From NCBI GenBank assembly GCA_910574865.1, contig CAJTDN010000002.1:310001-374000 (forward strand): DNA of 64,000 nucleotides, written 5' to 3'. This document shows positions 25,367 to 33,555 of the stretch, piece after piece; the stretch's first letter is position 1; every line of letters starts with the position of its first letter. This DNA is from Lachnospiraceae bacterium (lineage in GTDB: Bacteria; Bacillota; Clostridia; Lachnospirales; Lachnospiraceae). A program made the position numbers and the translations under genes. Below the pieces are notes generated by a model that had not been told where the DNA came from, ran no database searches, and saw only the letters and a list, made by a program, of their open reading frames with translations.

Positions 25367-25485
25367 CCCCCAAAGAATCTATGCCGCCCATGCCAATACT
25401 GCAAAGCGCACTAGCAAGTTTAGCGCCTTCCGCATAACCTGCCATGTCTCGTTGAATGGAATCTGCTTTTATATTGTTACTCATT
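25336..25485 (-). CDS. small protein of unknown function, 49 residues
   Basis: A short frame starts MSNNIKADSIQRDMAGYAEG and ends VLAGRRNKK. It has a strong ribosome site, GGAGGTGTACA, six bases before the ATG. It runs over the xylulokinase fragment in a different frame. It could be the surviving N-terminus of a lost gene. Confidence 0.4.
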
Positions 25486-25539
25486 GTACACCTCCATAGG
25501 CTTTATTCTGCTTCAAACCTGAAATTTATGTAAAAAAGC

Positions 25540-26238
25540 TTACTCCATCCAATGAAATGCCGCTTTCCCCAACAAGCCGAAGGGATACCCCACCTGATTC
25601 CTGAACATCAGCCGCTGTAAGTCCTTCGGGTCAGCCGGCAGATTTTTTACAGCTCTTTCCAGTGTTGTGGCCACTTCCACCACCAAGGTATTTGCGCCTT
25701 CCTTTACATACCCGCTGATATCGAACTGATACGGCGGACAAATCCTCCTGCCCACCTTAAGTCTTCTGGAAATCTCTCCCTGATATCCGAACGCCACCAT
25801 GACAGACTGATAGGGAGCCAGTGTAAGGTATACGGCATCCCCGTTCCATTCAGCGGGATAAATCCGGTTTTCCATTTTTTCTTTGGCGGCCTTGTCCTTT
25901 TTGGCGGGCCCCTTTTCCCCGGCGGCCTTTTCCTCCGGGGCCGGGGTGGGCGGCTGTTCCGGTTCGGGCGGCTCGTTTTTTTCCACCTCCGCACGTTCCG
26001 CCGCCCGGCGCTCCGCCATCAGCTTTTCAATCTGGTCAGCGGATACACTCACCTCGCCGGGAGCACCAGCCGGGGCATCCTGGGCGGGCGCATCCACGGC
26101 GGCCTGCTCGGGAATGTTCTCCGGGGCCGGGGGCTCCGGCGCGGATGTTTCCGGGGCAGGAGCATCCGCCGGGCCAGTATCGAACAAGCTGGGCTGGGGA
26201 TTTTCCTCCGGGCTCACGTTTAATTTTTCGTCTGCCAT
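25540..26238 (-). CDS. chimeric ORF: mobile-element protein head joined to glycosidase tail
   Basis: Residues 1 to about 122 are Pro/Ala/Glu-rich with SADQIEKLMAERRAAE and a Lys-rich end, a style typical of accessory proteins in Tn1549-like conjugative elements. From about residue 123 (ENRIYPAEWNGDAVYLTLAP) to the end it reads as the C-terminal jelly-roll of a large glycosidase (FDISGYVKEGANTLVVEVATT, LERAVKNLP). AAGGAGGTAAC precedes the ATG. The join is in frame, so a fused protein could be made, but it is most likely a recombination scar with no function. Confidence 0.65.
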   Translation of the reverse strand: MADEKLNVSPEENPQPSLFDTGPADAPAPETSAPEPPAPENIPEQAAVDAPAQDAPAGAPGEVSVSADQIEKLMAERRAAERAEVEKNEPPEPEQPPTPAPEEKAAGEKGPAKKDKAAKEKMENRIYPAEWNGDAVYLTLAPYQSVMVAFGYQGEISRRLKVGRRICPPYQFDISGYVKEGANTLVVEVATTLERAVKNLPADPKDLQRLMFRNQVGYPFGLLGKAAFHWME

Positions 26239-26334
26239 TCGTTACCTCCTTTTTTAATTTCGTGAATGTTGCACAAATCTTGCGCTAAAAGTTTGTTACT
26301 ATTTTTTCGCCTCCCTCCCGGCTATCCACGCAAA

Positions 26335-26367
26335 AAAGCCGCCCGTTTTTTCATGCCGGACGGCTTT
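26335..26367. terminator. intrinsic terminator-like hairpin
   Basis: AAAGCCG-CCG pairs with CGG-CGGCTTT around a T-rich loop. It lies between the chimeric ORF and the IS1634 remnant. Confidence 0.55.
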
Positions 26368-26451
26368 CTGCGTAATGTGATAGCTCAAATAATATTTTTT
26401 TGTGGTTGCTGGCTCCGAAAAGCCTTGATATTACAGTGTTCCTATTAAAAC

Positions 26452-26697
26452 TCATTCATAGGAACTGGAAGTGTCAAATTTATATTTTTTACTGGCCTGA
26501 TGCTGAAAGATTTCGATGATTTTTTCATATTCAGAGCCGATGTACCCTAGTCCGGAATAGATCTGGTCAAGGGAGAAGGCATGTATTGGTTTATAGGAAC
26601 GGTGTGCACTGGCTTTGCGTTCGGGATTGTAATAACTTTCGCAAATCTGTAAATAAGTGCCCTTTTTGTTCTTTGTTTTCTTTAAGAAGTATTCCAT
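26452..26697 (-). pseudogene. IS1634-family transposase remnant
   Basis: MEYFLKKTKNKKGTYLQICE and ERKASAHRSYKPI form the N-terminus of IS1634/IS1549-type DDE transposases. The frame then jumps to FSLDQIYSGLGYIGSEYEKI, which belongs more than 100 residues later in full-length proteins, and stops soon after. Internal deletion plus truncation leave no catalytic triad. Confidence 0.75.
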
Positions 26698-26883
26698 AAA
26701 ATCACCCTTCTTCATTGTACTCAAAATTTTATTATTGTATTCCTCTATGAAATCAGCTATACTAGTGATATTGGAACAAAAGTACAAGCAAAAGCGGGGA
26801 GAAATAGGAAGAACGATATGCAAGAGTACAATGACCATGTCGTAATCGGACGGGGCGGCCATTGCGGGGGAAACCCGGCAGCG

Positions 26884-27005
26884 TCCGGCGCGAATCATGG
26901 CAAATAAGCGGCTTTATCCGGCACGAATCATGGGCAAATAGATGGATTGTCCGATGGGAATCATTGAGAATAAGCGGTTTTACCCGGCGCGAAAGATTCG
27001 CCCGG
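26884..27005. repeat. 33-bp tandem repeat upstream of a GNAT gene
   Basis: Four units start at 26884, 26917, 26950 and 26983, each resembling TCCGGCGCGAATCATGG followed by an AATAAGCGG-type stretch. The period is exactly 11 codons. Units differ by several bases, so it is an old array. No gene is supported here. Confidence 0.75.
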
Positions 27006-27033
27006 AAAATTTGTTGTTCAAGGGGGAATGCAT

Positions 27034-27603
27034 ATGATTACAGTTCGAGACGCCACATTGGCGGATGCCGGGCGCATTTTGGAAATTTACGACTATTATG
27101 TCAAAAACACGGCGATAACCTTTGAATATGACACGCCATCCCTTGATGAATTAAAAAAGCGAATGGAACAGACAATGCGGCATTACCCGTATCTGGTCAT
27201 TTTGAAGGACGGACGGATTGAAGGATACGCATATGCGGGAGCCTTTGTCGGCAGGGCGGCATATGACTGGTCCTGCGAGCTGAGCGTTTACCTTGACCAT
27301 GACGCGCGGATGTGCGGACTGGGACGGAAGATTTATGAGTCGTTGGAGCACGCGCTACATGACATGGGCATCCTCAATTTATATGCCTGCATCGGTTATC
27401 CGGAAAAAGAAGATGAATATTTGACAAGGAACAGCGCCGATTTTCATGAGCATCTTGGCTTCGTGGAAGTGGGGAGGTTTCATAAGTGCGGTTATAAGTT
27501 CTGCCGCTGGTATGACATGATTTGGATGGAAAAAATCATCGGGGAACACGATGAGAGGCAGATGCCAGTCACGGGTTATGCAAAGCGGCATTGTTTGATG
27601 TAA
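27034..27603 (+). CDS. GNAT acetyltransferase, phosphinothricin-acetyltransferase-like
   Basis: This 189-residue protein, MITVRDATLADAGRILEIYDYYV..., with FEYDTPSLDEL, VYLDHDARMCGLGRKIYESLE (acetyl-CoA site) and FHEHLGFVEVGRFHKCGYKFCRWYDMIWMEK, fits the Pat/YncA branch of GNATs. AAGGGGGAATGC before the ATG at 27034 favours that start over the ATG six bases upstream. Substrate unknown. The 3' end overlaps the convergent GH3 remnant frame. Confidence 0.88.
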   Translation: MITVRDATLADAGRILEIYDYYVKNTAITFEYDTPSLDELKKRMEQTMRHYPYLVILKDGRIEGYAYAGAFVGRAAYDWSCELSVYLDHDARMCGLGRKIYESLEHALHDMGILNLYACIGYPEKEDEYLTRNSADFHEHLGFVEVGRFHKCGYKFCRWYDMIWMEKIIGEHDERQMPVTGYAKRHCLM

Positions 27604-28085
27604 GGTGGTCTCGCTTGTGAAAAACGAGGTGAAGGGTTGTTTGGGGTGTAATGCTCCAACCCGATATTTTCCAAAAGCCGGTCAATGTCCGGCCTCCCCT
27701 TATCCCAACAACGGGATATCAAAATATTATTCAACTGGTGCCTTGTCATCTTGCTTTTCGCAAACAACTGGCGCAGGGGATGCTCCGTAAACCTGGACAC
27801 GGTGATGTCCGCCCCGCCTCTCTTCACGGCAATCTCAAACGGTTTCAGGTAAATTTCCCGCATGGCCTGCTCCGTGCTCCACGTACATGTAATGACCACC
27901 TCGATTGGAAAGCCGATGGAACCCACGTCCGTGAAATTATGATTAATCGCCGCCGGGCCATCACAATCCACATTTTGTACCTTCCCTATCGAAGGATATA
28001 GCGTTCCAGTTATAGGCACAACAAATAAAATACAGGGCAGGAACACACTATTTAACCTATGAAGGATAAACACCTGATTTAGCAT
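27576..28085 (-). pseudogene. GH3 N-domain remnant (left half of the split gene)
   Basis: GH3 likeness begins at SIGKVQNVDCDGPAAINHNF (minus strand from about 27998), then VGSIGFPIEVVITCTWS. An internal deletion joins straight to EQAMREIYLKPFEIAVKRGG. The rest, with RHQLNNILISRCWDKGRPDI, is unrelated to GH3 and not recognised. The piece continues the GH3 half at 31390-32477; the two were one gene before the 28.0-31.48 kb insertion. Confidence 0.75.
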
Positions 28086-28209
28086 TTGCGGTTATGTTTT
28101 ATTTTTTTGCGATTGAATTGGATGAGAAATGACACGATACGATTGGAAAAATATATGGATTTTTTTGATATATCCATGTATAATAAAAGAAAGTAGGTGG
28201 AAGCATTTT

Positions 28210-28542
28210 ATGGAAAATGATAAAGAATTAAAACAGGCAAAGAAAAGAACAGAAAAGATTTATATTACGGATATTGCAATACAAAAAGTGCCATATATAC
28301 GATATAAAAACTTTTCAGAAAAACAGAATATGATTATGCGGCAGTTAGCAAGAGATGTGTTGTCATTATCCAAAGAATTTAATGACAGCAATGAAGTGGC
28401 AATTACTTGTGATATTGGTGCAGATATGCCTTTAGATGAATACGGAATCAGTTATGGAACAGAGCATAGCGTGCAAATAACATCAGATACTCTGTCAAAT
28501 CATATACTGACATCGGCAGACAGCGTATCAGTGGGCAACTAA
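28210..28542 (+). CDS. hypothetical protein of the inserted island
   Basis: A 110-residue, AT-rich, soluble protein (MENDKELKQAKKRTEKIYIT...; NEVAITCDIGADMPLDEYGISYGTEH). No family recognised. After its stop a second frame carries AYQWATKNLTVKEHYDIVLS to about 28620, which reads like a natural continuation. A frameshift near 28500-28520 is therefore possible. It lies at the left end of the cyclase-bearing insert. Confidence 0.55.
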   Translation: MENDKELKQAKKRTEKIYITDIAIQKVPYIRYKNFSEKQNMIMRQLARDVLSLSKEFNDSNEVAITCDIGADMPLDEYGISYGTEHSVQITSDTLSNHILTSADSVSVGN

Positions 28543-28637
28543 AAATCTTACAGTAAAAGAGCATTATGATATAGTGCTTTCTTTTTTGAAGCAGTGTGGA
28601 GAGGCAGGACTATTTTATGAATGAAAGGGGATTTAAA

Positions 28638-28835
28638 ATGAGAGAAGAAGGCTATCTGAATGATTTATATTATGAAGACAGACCAATGCAGCTTGTTGTT
28701 CCAGATCCACTTCAAAAGGCAGACGAGCAGGAATTAGAACAAAGCAGGAAGAAAAATCGGGAAATGATAATGGCAATCAGAAAAAGGCAAAGGGAAATGG
28801 CGCTCCACAAAGTGCCTGAGTTGCTGGATGATTAG
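28638..28835 (+). CDS. small hypothetical protein of the inserted island
   Basis: This 65-residue protein starts MREEGYLNDLYYEDRPMQLV and ends in a charged helix (KKNREMIMAIRKRQREMALH). AAAGGGG lies eight bases before the ATG; an in-frame ATG at 28617 is the alternative. No family recognised. It probably shares a transcript with the gene before it. Confidence 0.6.
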   Translation: MREEGYLNDLYYEDRPMQLVVPDPLQKADEQELEQSRKKNREMIMAIRKRQREMALHKVPELLDD

Positions 28836-29020
28836 AGCGTATAGTGTTTGTTGATAATTAATCCGTTTCATTATTGGCAAAAGAGGGTTGCAGTGGCAAT
28901 CCTTTTTTGATTTTCCCTGTTTTGACTAAAAACTTGCTTGAAATACAGCAGGTCTTTTTGTGATGCAAGGCTGTATAGGAAGATAATAAAAACATATATG
29001 TTGATAATTCAACAAAAATA

Positions 29021-29049
29021 TTGATTCTTTCATAATTTCCAGATATAAT
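29021..29049 (+). promoter_or_regulatory. sigma-A-type promoter of the cyclase gene
   Basis: TTGATT (29021-29026), a 17-bp spacer and a perfect TATAAT (29044-29049) lie about 110 bases before the cyclase ATG. The rest of the 322-bp gap (28836-29157) has no gene. A possible 20-codon leader frame (TTG near 29092, after GGAGG) ends just before the cyclase ribosome site. Confidence 0.75.
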
Positions 29050-29157
29050 GAGATTATTGTGTATGGAAATTTATTTTATTTATGGAGGATATTGAAACAG
29101 TTTTTGGATGAATATGATTCAGATATGAATAATGGAAATAATTCAGAAAGGTAAAAA

Positions 29158-30495
29158 ATGATAACTAAGTCAGATTTTGAAAATATTGATAGCAGAATAA
29201 AAAAGATAACAGAACAAGAAGTAAGTGTTATTGAAGATAAATCAGAGTTGCCGCCGGTATTGGATGAATTAGAAGATAATAATAAGACCTATTCTATTAT
29301 TGCCTCTATCTTGTTTATTGACATTCGTAAGTCTACGTATTTGACAGAGAATAGTCAAGCTAAGAGTATGGTGAAAATATATAGGTCTTTTATGAGAATG
29401 ACAGTAGATTGTGTTAGAAAAAACGGTGGTGTAACAAGACAGTTTCTTGGCGATAGGATTATGGGAGTTTTTATGGACTCATATTATGAAGATGGTTCTG
29501 TCAAGGAAAAAGCTGTTGATAAAGCTGTTAATGCAGCCAGAGCAATGCAGACATTGAACGATTACAGTCTTAATAAACATCTTAAGGAAAATGTTAATGG
29601 AAAAATCATTGAATGCGGCATAGGAATTGATTATGGCAAAATTCTTGTTACAAAAGTTGGAATGTATGGCACAGAGGGCAATGCAGAGAAGGAAAATGAA
29701 ACAAGTTTTGTTTGGGTGGGCAATGCAACTAATCATGCAAGTAAATATTCTGATTTGGCAGATGAAGGAGAAATTTTTATATCAGAGTCTGTTTATAAAA
29801 TTTTATCGGATGATTTAAAAAAAGATAAGTGGAATAAAGTCGCAAAAAGTAAAGGTATGAAGATTTATAATGGCTATGTTTCCAGTAAGTTTTATTTAGA
29901 TTTTGTTACTGAATTGAGCAATGCTGTAGTTCCAGAGCAAAAAGATTGTTCGGATGATAAAAAACAGTTAGCTGATATAATTAAGGTAGCCAGCGATACA
30001 TATGAAAGGATGGTATTAAAAGAAAAACATTTGGCTGTTCAAGAGGAAAAACTCAATAGAAAAGAGCGAGATGTTCAAAAATACGGTATTAGCGTTTATG
30101 ATAAGCTTCTTAGTATTTTGAGTGATGCTTATTGTCACGAGGATATTATCAAAGGAAGCGATATTGATTATTGGCAGCATGTGGTTCGGCAAATATATTC
30201 ACTTGGTAGCATATTAGGGAGAGATAAAGAAAGTATAAGGGATTGTTTGGCAGCATATCTCATTGATATATATGATTGTCTTGGTGCATATAATAAAGCC
30301 TTTGAAGAAATGAAGTATATGGCAGAGTATTCATCATGGGTGTTATTGGAAGGAAAAACATTAGAATGGGCAAAGGAGAAAAAGAAAGTTTCTGATTTGT
30401 CTTTTGAATTAAAGTGGAGAATAGAACATTATTCTTCGGAAATAGATGTTTCTACTTTTAAAGAATATTTGGAAGAGGTCCAAAAATATGGCTGA
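29158..30495 (+). CDS. class III nucleotide cyclase, candidate PycC
   Basis: The cyclase fold covers about residues 45-220. The two metal-binding Asp residues are visible in LFIDIRKST (Asp55) and FLGDRIMGVF (Asp99). GIGIDYGKILVTKVG and FVWVGNATNHASKYSDLA follow as in adenylate/guanylate-cyclase-like proteins. Residues about 255-445 are helical and unassigned. There is no membrane segment. The stop overlaps the start of a three-helix membrane protein, the arrangement of Pycsar systems, in which a cyclase makes cCMP or cUMP during phage infection. Nucleotide choice cannot be read from the sequence by eye. Much more AT-rich than the flanks. Confidence 0.85.
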   Translation: MITKSDFENIDSRIKKITEQEVSVIEDKSELPPVLDELEDNNKTYSIIASILFIDIRKSTYLTENSQAKSMVKIYRSFMRMTVDCVRKNGGVTRQFLGDRIMGVFMDSYYEDGSVKEKAVDKAVNAARAMQTLNDYSLNKHLKENVNGKIIECGIGIDYGKILVTKVGMYGTEGNAEKENETSFVWVGNATNHASKYSDLADEGEIFISESVYKILSDDLKKDKWNKVAKSKGMKIYNGYVSSKFYLDFVTELSNAVVPEQKDCSDDKKQLADIIKVASDTYERMVLKEKHLAVQEEKLNRKERDVQKYGISVYDKLLSILSDAYCHEDIIKGSDIDYWQHVVRQIYSLGSILGRDKESIRDCLAAYLIDIYDCLGAYNKAFEEMKYMAEYSSWVLLEGKTLEWAKEKKKVSDLSFELKWRIEHYSSEIDVSTFKEYLEEVQKYG

Positions 30496-31009
30496 TAAAT
30501 ATAGTAAAGAAGACGCATACCAGACTATTAATTTGATAAACTCATGGATAAATAATGTGGACACAAAAACATCTTTTGCATTGGCTTATGCTGCAGTGTT
30601 GATGGGATTTGCATTTGCCAATGGAACATCTGCTGTATTTCAAGAAGCAAAAAATACCTGTCCCCTGACATGCGGTATTATCTTTAAATTAATATTAGTC
30701 CTTATGTTATATGGGGCAAGCGTGGGAGCAATCATCAATCTTTTTATGGCTGTTATTGCCAGAGTGAAAAATGATAGTGGGAAAAAATCAATGATGTTTT
30801 TTGGAAGCATATCACAGATGAGCATCAATGATTACAAAGCGAAAATCTTGAATATGGACGAAAAGGATATTATAAAGGATTTGTTGGAGCAAATTCATAC
30901 AAACTCAAGAATATGTATGAAAAAAATAAAAAGATATAATAAGGGAATTGTGTATCTGATAATTGCCACTATAATTTGTTTTGTAAGTGTTGCTTTTGGA
31001 ATTATTTAA
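30488..31009 (+). CDS. membrane effector, candidate PycTM (Pycsar effector domain)
   Basis: This 173-residue protein begins MADKYSKEDAYQTINLINSW, then NNVDTKTSFALAYAAVLMGF. That INSWI-N-D-K-(S) helix followed by a membrane helix is the pattern of the Pycsar effector domain (formerly DUF5706). Hydrophobic segments lie at about 27-45, 62-88 and 150-172. It overlaps the cyclase by 8 bases, so it is translationally coupled. Expected role: membrane disruption upon cyclic-nucleotide binding, causing abortive infection. The effector assignment rests on pattern and context. Confidence 0.8.
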   Translation: MADKYSKEDAYQTINLINSWINNVDTKTSFALAYAAVLMGFAFANGTSAVFQEAKNTCPLTCGIIFKLILVLMLYGASVGAIINLFMAVIARVKNDSGKKSMMFFGSISQMSINDYKAKILNMDEKDIIKDLLEQIHTNSRICMKKIKRYNKGIVYLIIATIICFVSVAFGII

Positions 31010-31053
31010 TTGTTTATGTGTTTTCTAAATTTTAGTATAGAATTACAGAAAAA

Positions 31054-31089
31054 GAAGCATCTATTTGGAAATGCCAATGGATGCTTTTG
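31054..31089 (+). terminator. terminator after the Pycsar-like pair
   Basis: AAGCATC-ATT pairs with AAT-GATGCTT around a short loop, followed by TTTTGT. It ends the cyclase-effector transcript. Confidence 0.7.
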
Positions 31090-31195
31090 TATTTTCAAAC
31101 TTGAGAACTCTCTTAAAAAGTGGTTGCTTTTTGGTGATATTCCATGTTAGGCAAAAGTGTAATTTAAGCAAAAAAATTAGAAATTTTTACAACGC

Positions 31196-31375
31196 AATAT
31201 TATGGATTTGGGAACGCAAAGGGGGTTAGGGGGATTTTCCCCTTATGAGCAATTTTTACAGATTTTTCTTCGTGGAAAATCTGTAAAAAAACTGTCTATG
31301 GACGTCCATAGGCAGTGCTTGCTATTACGCCCTGTGTCATGACACAGGCAGTGCTTGCTGTTTCAGTATGGACAG
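31196..31375. other. hairpin cluster at the right end of the insert, possible oriT
   Basis: A G-run/C-run stretch (GGGGGTTAGGGGGATTTTCC) is followed by a hairpin TTTTTACAGATTTT/AAAATCTGTAAAAA (31253-31290) and TATGGACGTCCATA. Then the 13-mer GGCAGTGCTTGCT occurs twice, 36 bases apart (31311 and 31347), with CTGTGTCATGACACAG between. The layout is like the non-coding region near relaxase genes of mobilizable elements. No gene is seen from 31010 to 31390. Confidence 0.4.
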
Positions 31376-31389
31376 TAAGCAGGGATTAG

Positions 31390-32477
31390 TCTATAAGGCA
31401 GTTTCTATGATAAGGCTGCTAAAACTTCATATGGATATTGCCGTTCGATTTTGCTAAAAAATTTTTGAATTTCCCCCGTCTGGTAGCCGGCCAGCGCAAT
31501 CATGCCGCTCATTTCATCTACCGTCAGCTAGTCAAGCAAATCATCCCACATCGGGTCATCATAATCCTTGCCCCGCAAATTCACCAATTTCAAGCCATTA
31601 TTTTTCCCCGTCACCGGCATTTCGTCCGAATCGTCGATATAGGCACTCGGATTGTAATTCGCGTTCAAATGGTATTCTCGGGCATACTCTTCCGGCATGT
31701 CCAGATTTGTCGGTGCCGCCGTCGCCTCCTCATAATTTGCAAACCCGTCCTTCCTGGAAAGGTAGGTCACGTCCCCCAGAGCATCCTCAAACAAATTGAC
31801 AGCCGCCACGTCGTCATAGGAAGCCATTTCCTCCTCATCAAATTCAAAATGGATTGTCTCTGGCTTTCCCGGCTCAAGTATCCCCATCTTAGCAAAGTCC
31901 ACCAGGTTTGCCGACGCTTTCTCAATGCCCCCATTGGTGTAGGGCGGGTTGTAATACACCTCGACCACGTATTTTCCCGCCTTGTCGCCCGTATTCGTCA
32001 CGGTCACGTCAAAGCCCATGATTCCACCTGAAACCGAGAGTTCGCCTATCGTCTGCTCAAACATCGTGTAACTTAACCCGTAGCCGAACGAGTACTGTAC
32101 CACCTCGTCATACTCGATAAACTCCTCCTCTGCCGCCGTCTCATAGAATTTGTAGCCAACATAAATCCCTTCCACGTAATTGATAAAGGACGGGGAATAG
32201 GTCGTCGCCACTCCCGAATTCATGCCCTCCATCGTCATGTCCTTCAGGTTCTCATAATCCGTTTTTTCCGCGTTATTATAGTAAGGCACCTTGTCAACGT
32301 CATACACGAACGTATCATTCGTCTTTCCCGACAGGTTCACCTCTCCGCTAAAGATTTTCCCTAACGCCTCAAACCCGACATTTCCCGACCCCGGAGCCCA
32401 CGCGAGTGACTTGATTTGCGGATATTCCTCCACAAAACCTGGATCTTTGCCTGCATAGGCATTACAAATCCGCAAGG
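31390..32477 (-). pseudogene. GH3 C-domain remnant (right half of the split gene)
   Basis: The sequence SLRICNAYAGKDPGFVEEYP through YSFGYGLSYTMFEQ and FDVTVTNTGDKAGKYVVEVY is the GH3 C-terminal domain plus Fn3-like domain, ending DDPMWDDLLD. A TAG at 31528-31530 is followed in frame by LTVDEMSGMIALAGYQTG, the start of the GH3 N-domain in this swapped-order subfamily. GH3 likeness then stops at about 31476, and EIQKFFSKIERQYPYEVLAA follows. The gene is broken by an IS110 piece at its 5' end, a nonsense codon and the 3.5-kb insertion. Confidence 0.8.
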
Positions 32478-32497
32478 ACGCCAAATGAATCTGCGAT

Positions 32498-32712
32498 TTG
32501 TATATGTGCGGACTGGTCAGTCCTTCCTTTATCCCGCCCGCTGACATCCGGGAATTAAGGGATCTGGTAAGGTATCGTTCCAAACTCACCAACATGATTA
32601 CCGATGAGAAGAACCGTGTCCATAACTGCCTTTCCATCTCCAACCTGAAACTGGATGACGTTTTTTTTGACATGTTCGGTAAATCTTCCCGTTCCATTGA
32701 GAATTCCCTTCA
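32498..32712 (+). pseudogene. IS110-family transposase fragment
   Basis: The frame SPSFIPPADIRELRDLVRYR, then LTNMITDEKNRVHNCLSISN, matches the middle of IS110/IS1111 transposases. Only about 70 residues remain, with no DEDD catalytic residues. It abuts the 5' side of the GH3 C-domain remnant and probably replaced it. Confidence 0.75.
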
Positions 32713-32749
32713 ATCCATAATATCCAAACAATTTTTGGAAAGTAAGTTC

Positions 32750-32914
32750 CTAATATTTTGCCGGAATTGTTTCTATGGTTTCCATCCTCCCATCAAGTAT
32801 CTTAAAAAGTTCAATCTCCCGCTTAAGATAATCCTTGATATTGCATTTCGATAATCCCATCCTTATATACCGCTTTTCCTTAAATGCAGTAGGTATCTCA
32901 AAAGCTGCCGGCAT
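32750..32914 (-). CDS. possible 54-residue protein
   Basis: A short frame MPAAFEIPTAFKEKRYIRMG...KDYLKREIELFKILDGRMET has believable codon use and charge, but no clear ribosome site. It lies in an otherwise empty 375-base gap. It may be a remnant. Confidence 0.3.
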   Translation of the reverse strand: MPAAFEIPTAFKEKRYIRMGLSKCNIKDYLKREIELFKILDGRMETIETIPAKY

Positions 32915-33087
32915 TACCAACACGATAACTCTTTTCTATGAATTTCAATTTATATTATTTACTCAAATAAAAGTTTACAAATCTTATTCGCACAAAATTA
33001 CCATCCGAAAGATAGCAGATAACACTTTTCTCTGCCATATCGCATTTATCCTCAACAATTTTAAGAAAAAAGATAAAGAGGACAAGG

Positions 33088-33555
33088 TTACTTGACCTTG
33101 CCCTCCCCGTTTTCCACCATGTGCTCTTCCAAAATTCCTCGGAGCGCATTCATGGAACTTGTATGGGAGCGAACCGTCCTCACCGATTTTATGGTCTTAA
33201 CCCCCAGCATGAAATAAAGGATATGGAATATCCACACGCAGGCAAGAACAACCCTTCCCACCGGAACCTGGTCCATCATGATGAACCCCACCGACATCAA
33301 AAGCGTCACCGTCACCATGATTTTAACCTTGGTTTTGGGGGTCATGCCCCTGCCCTTTACGTAGCTCTCCAGGTTGTTTTTATACAGCTTTGTCCCGGTA
33401 AACCAGTTATGTAATTTTTCCGAACTCCTGGCAAAGCAAAACGCCGCGAGCAAAAGGAACGGGAATGCGGGCAGAAGCGGGAGAACCGCCCCCAAAGCCC
33501 CCAAAGCGACACCGGCGCATCCTAAAACCACATAAAATATTTTTTTAAACTTCAT
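33088..33555 (-). CDS. YbaN/DUF454 family membrane protein
   Basis: The sequence LGALGAVLPLLPAFPFLLLA and the following CFARSSEKLHNWF stretch are the DUF454 signature. There are three or four membrane segments. The ATG at 33555 follows GGAG and lies within the last codons of the preceding gene (11-base overlap). It is the last gene of the ABC exporter operon. Function of the family is unknown. Confidence 0.85.
   Translation of the reverse strand: MKFKKIFYVVLGCAGVALGALGAVLPLLPAFPFLLLAAFCFARSSEKLHNWFTGTKLYKNNLESYVKGRGMTPKTKVKIMVTVTLLMSVGFIMMDQVPVGRVVLACVWIFHILYFMLGVKTIKSVRTVRSHTSSMNALRGILEEHMVENGEGKVK

Noticed and set aside
26884-27005. Possible CRISPR array (33-bp units)
   Set aside because: Units are adjacent without spacers and diverged; this is a tandem repeat, and no cas gene is in the window.
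29158-31009. CBASS system
   Set aside because: The cyclase is of the class III adenylate/guanylate type, not a CD-NTase, and no Cap-type effector is present; Pycsar fits better.
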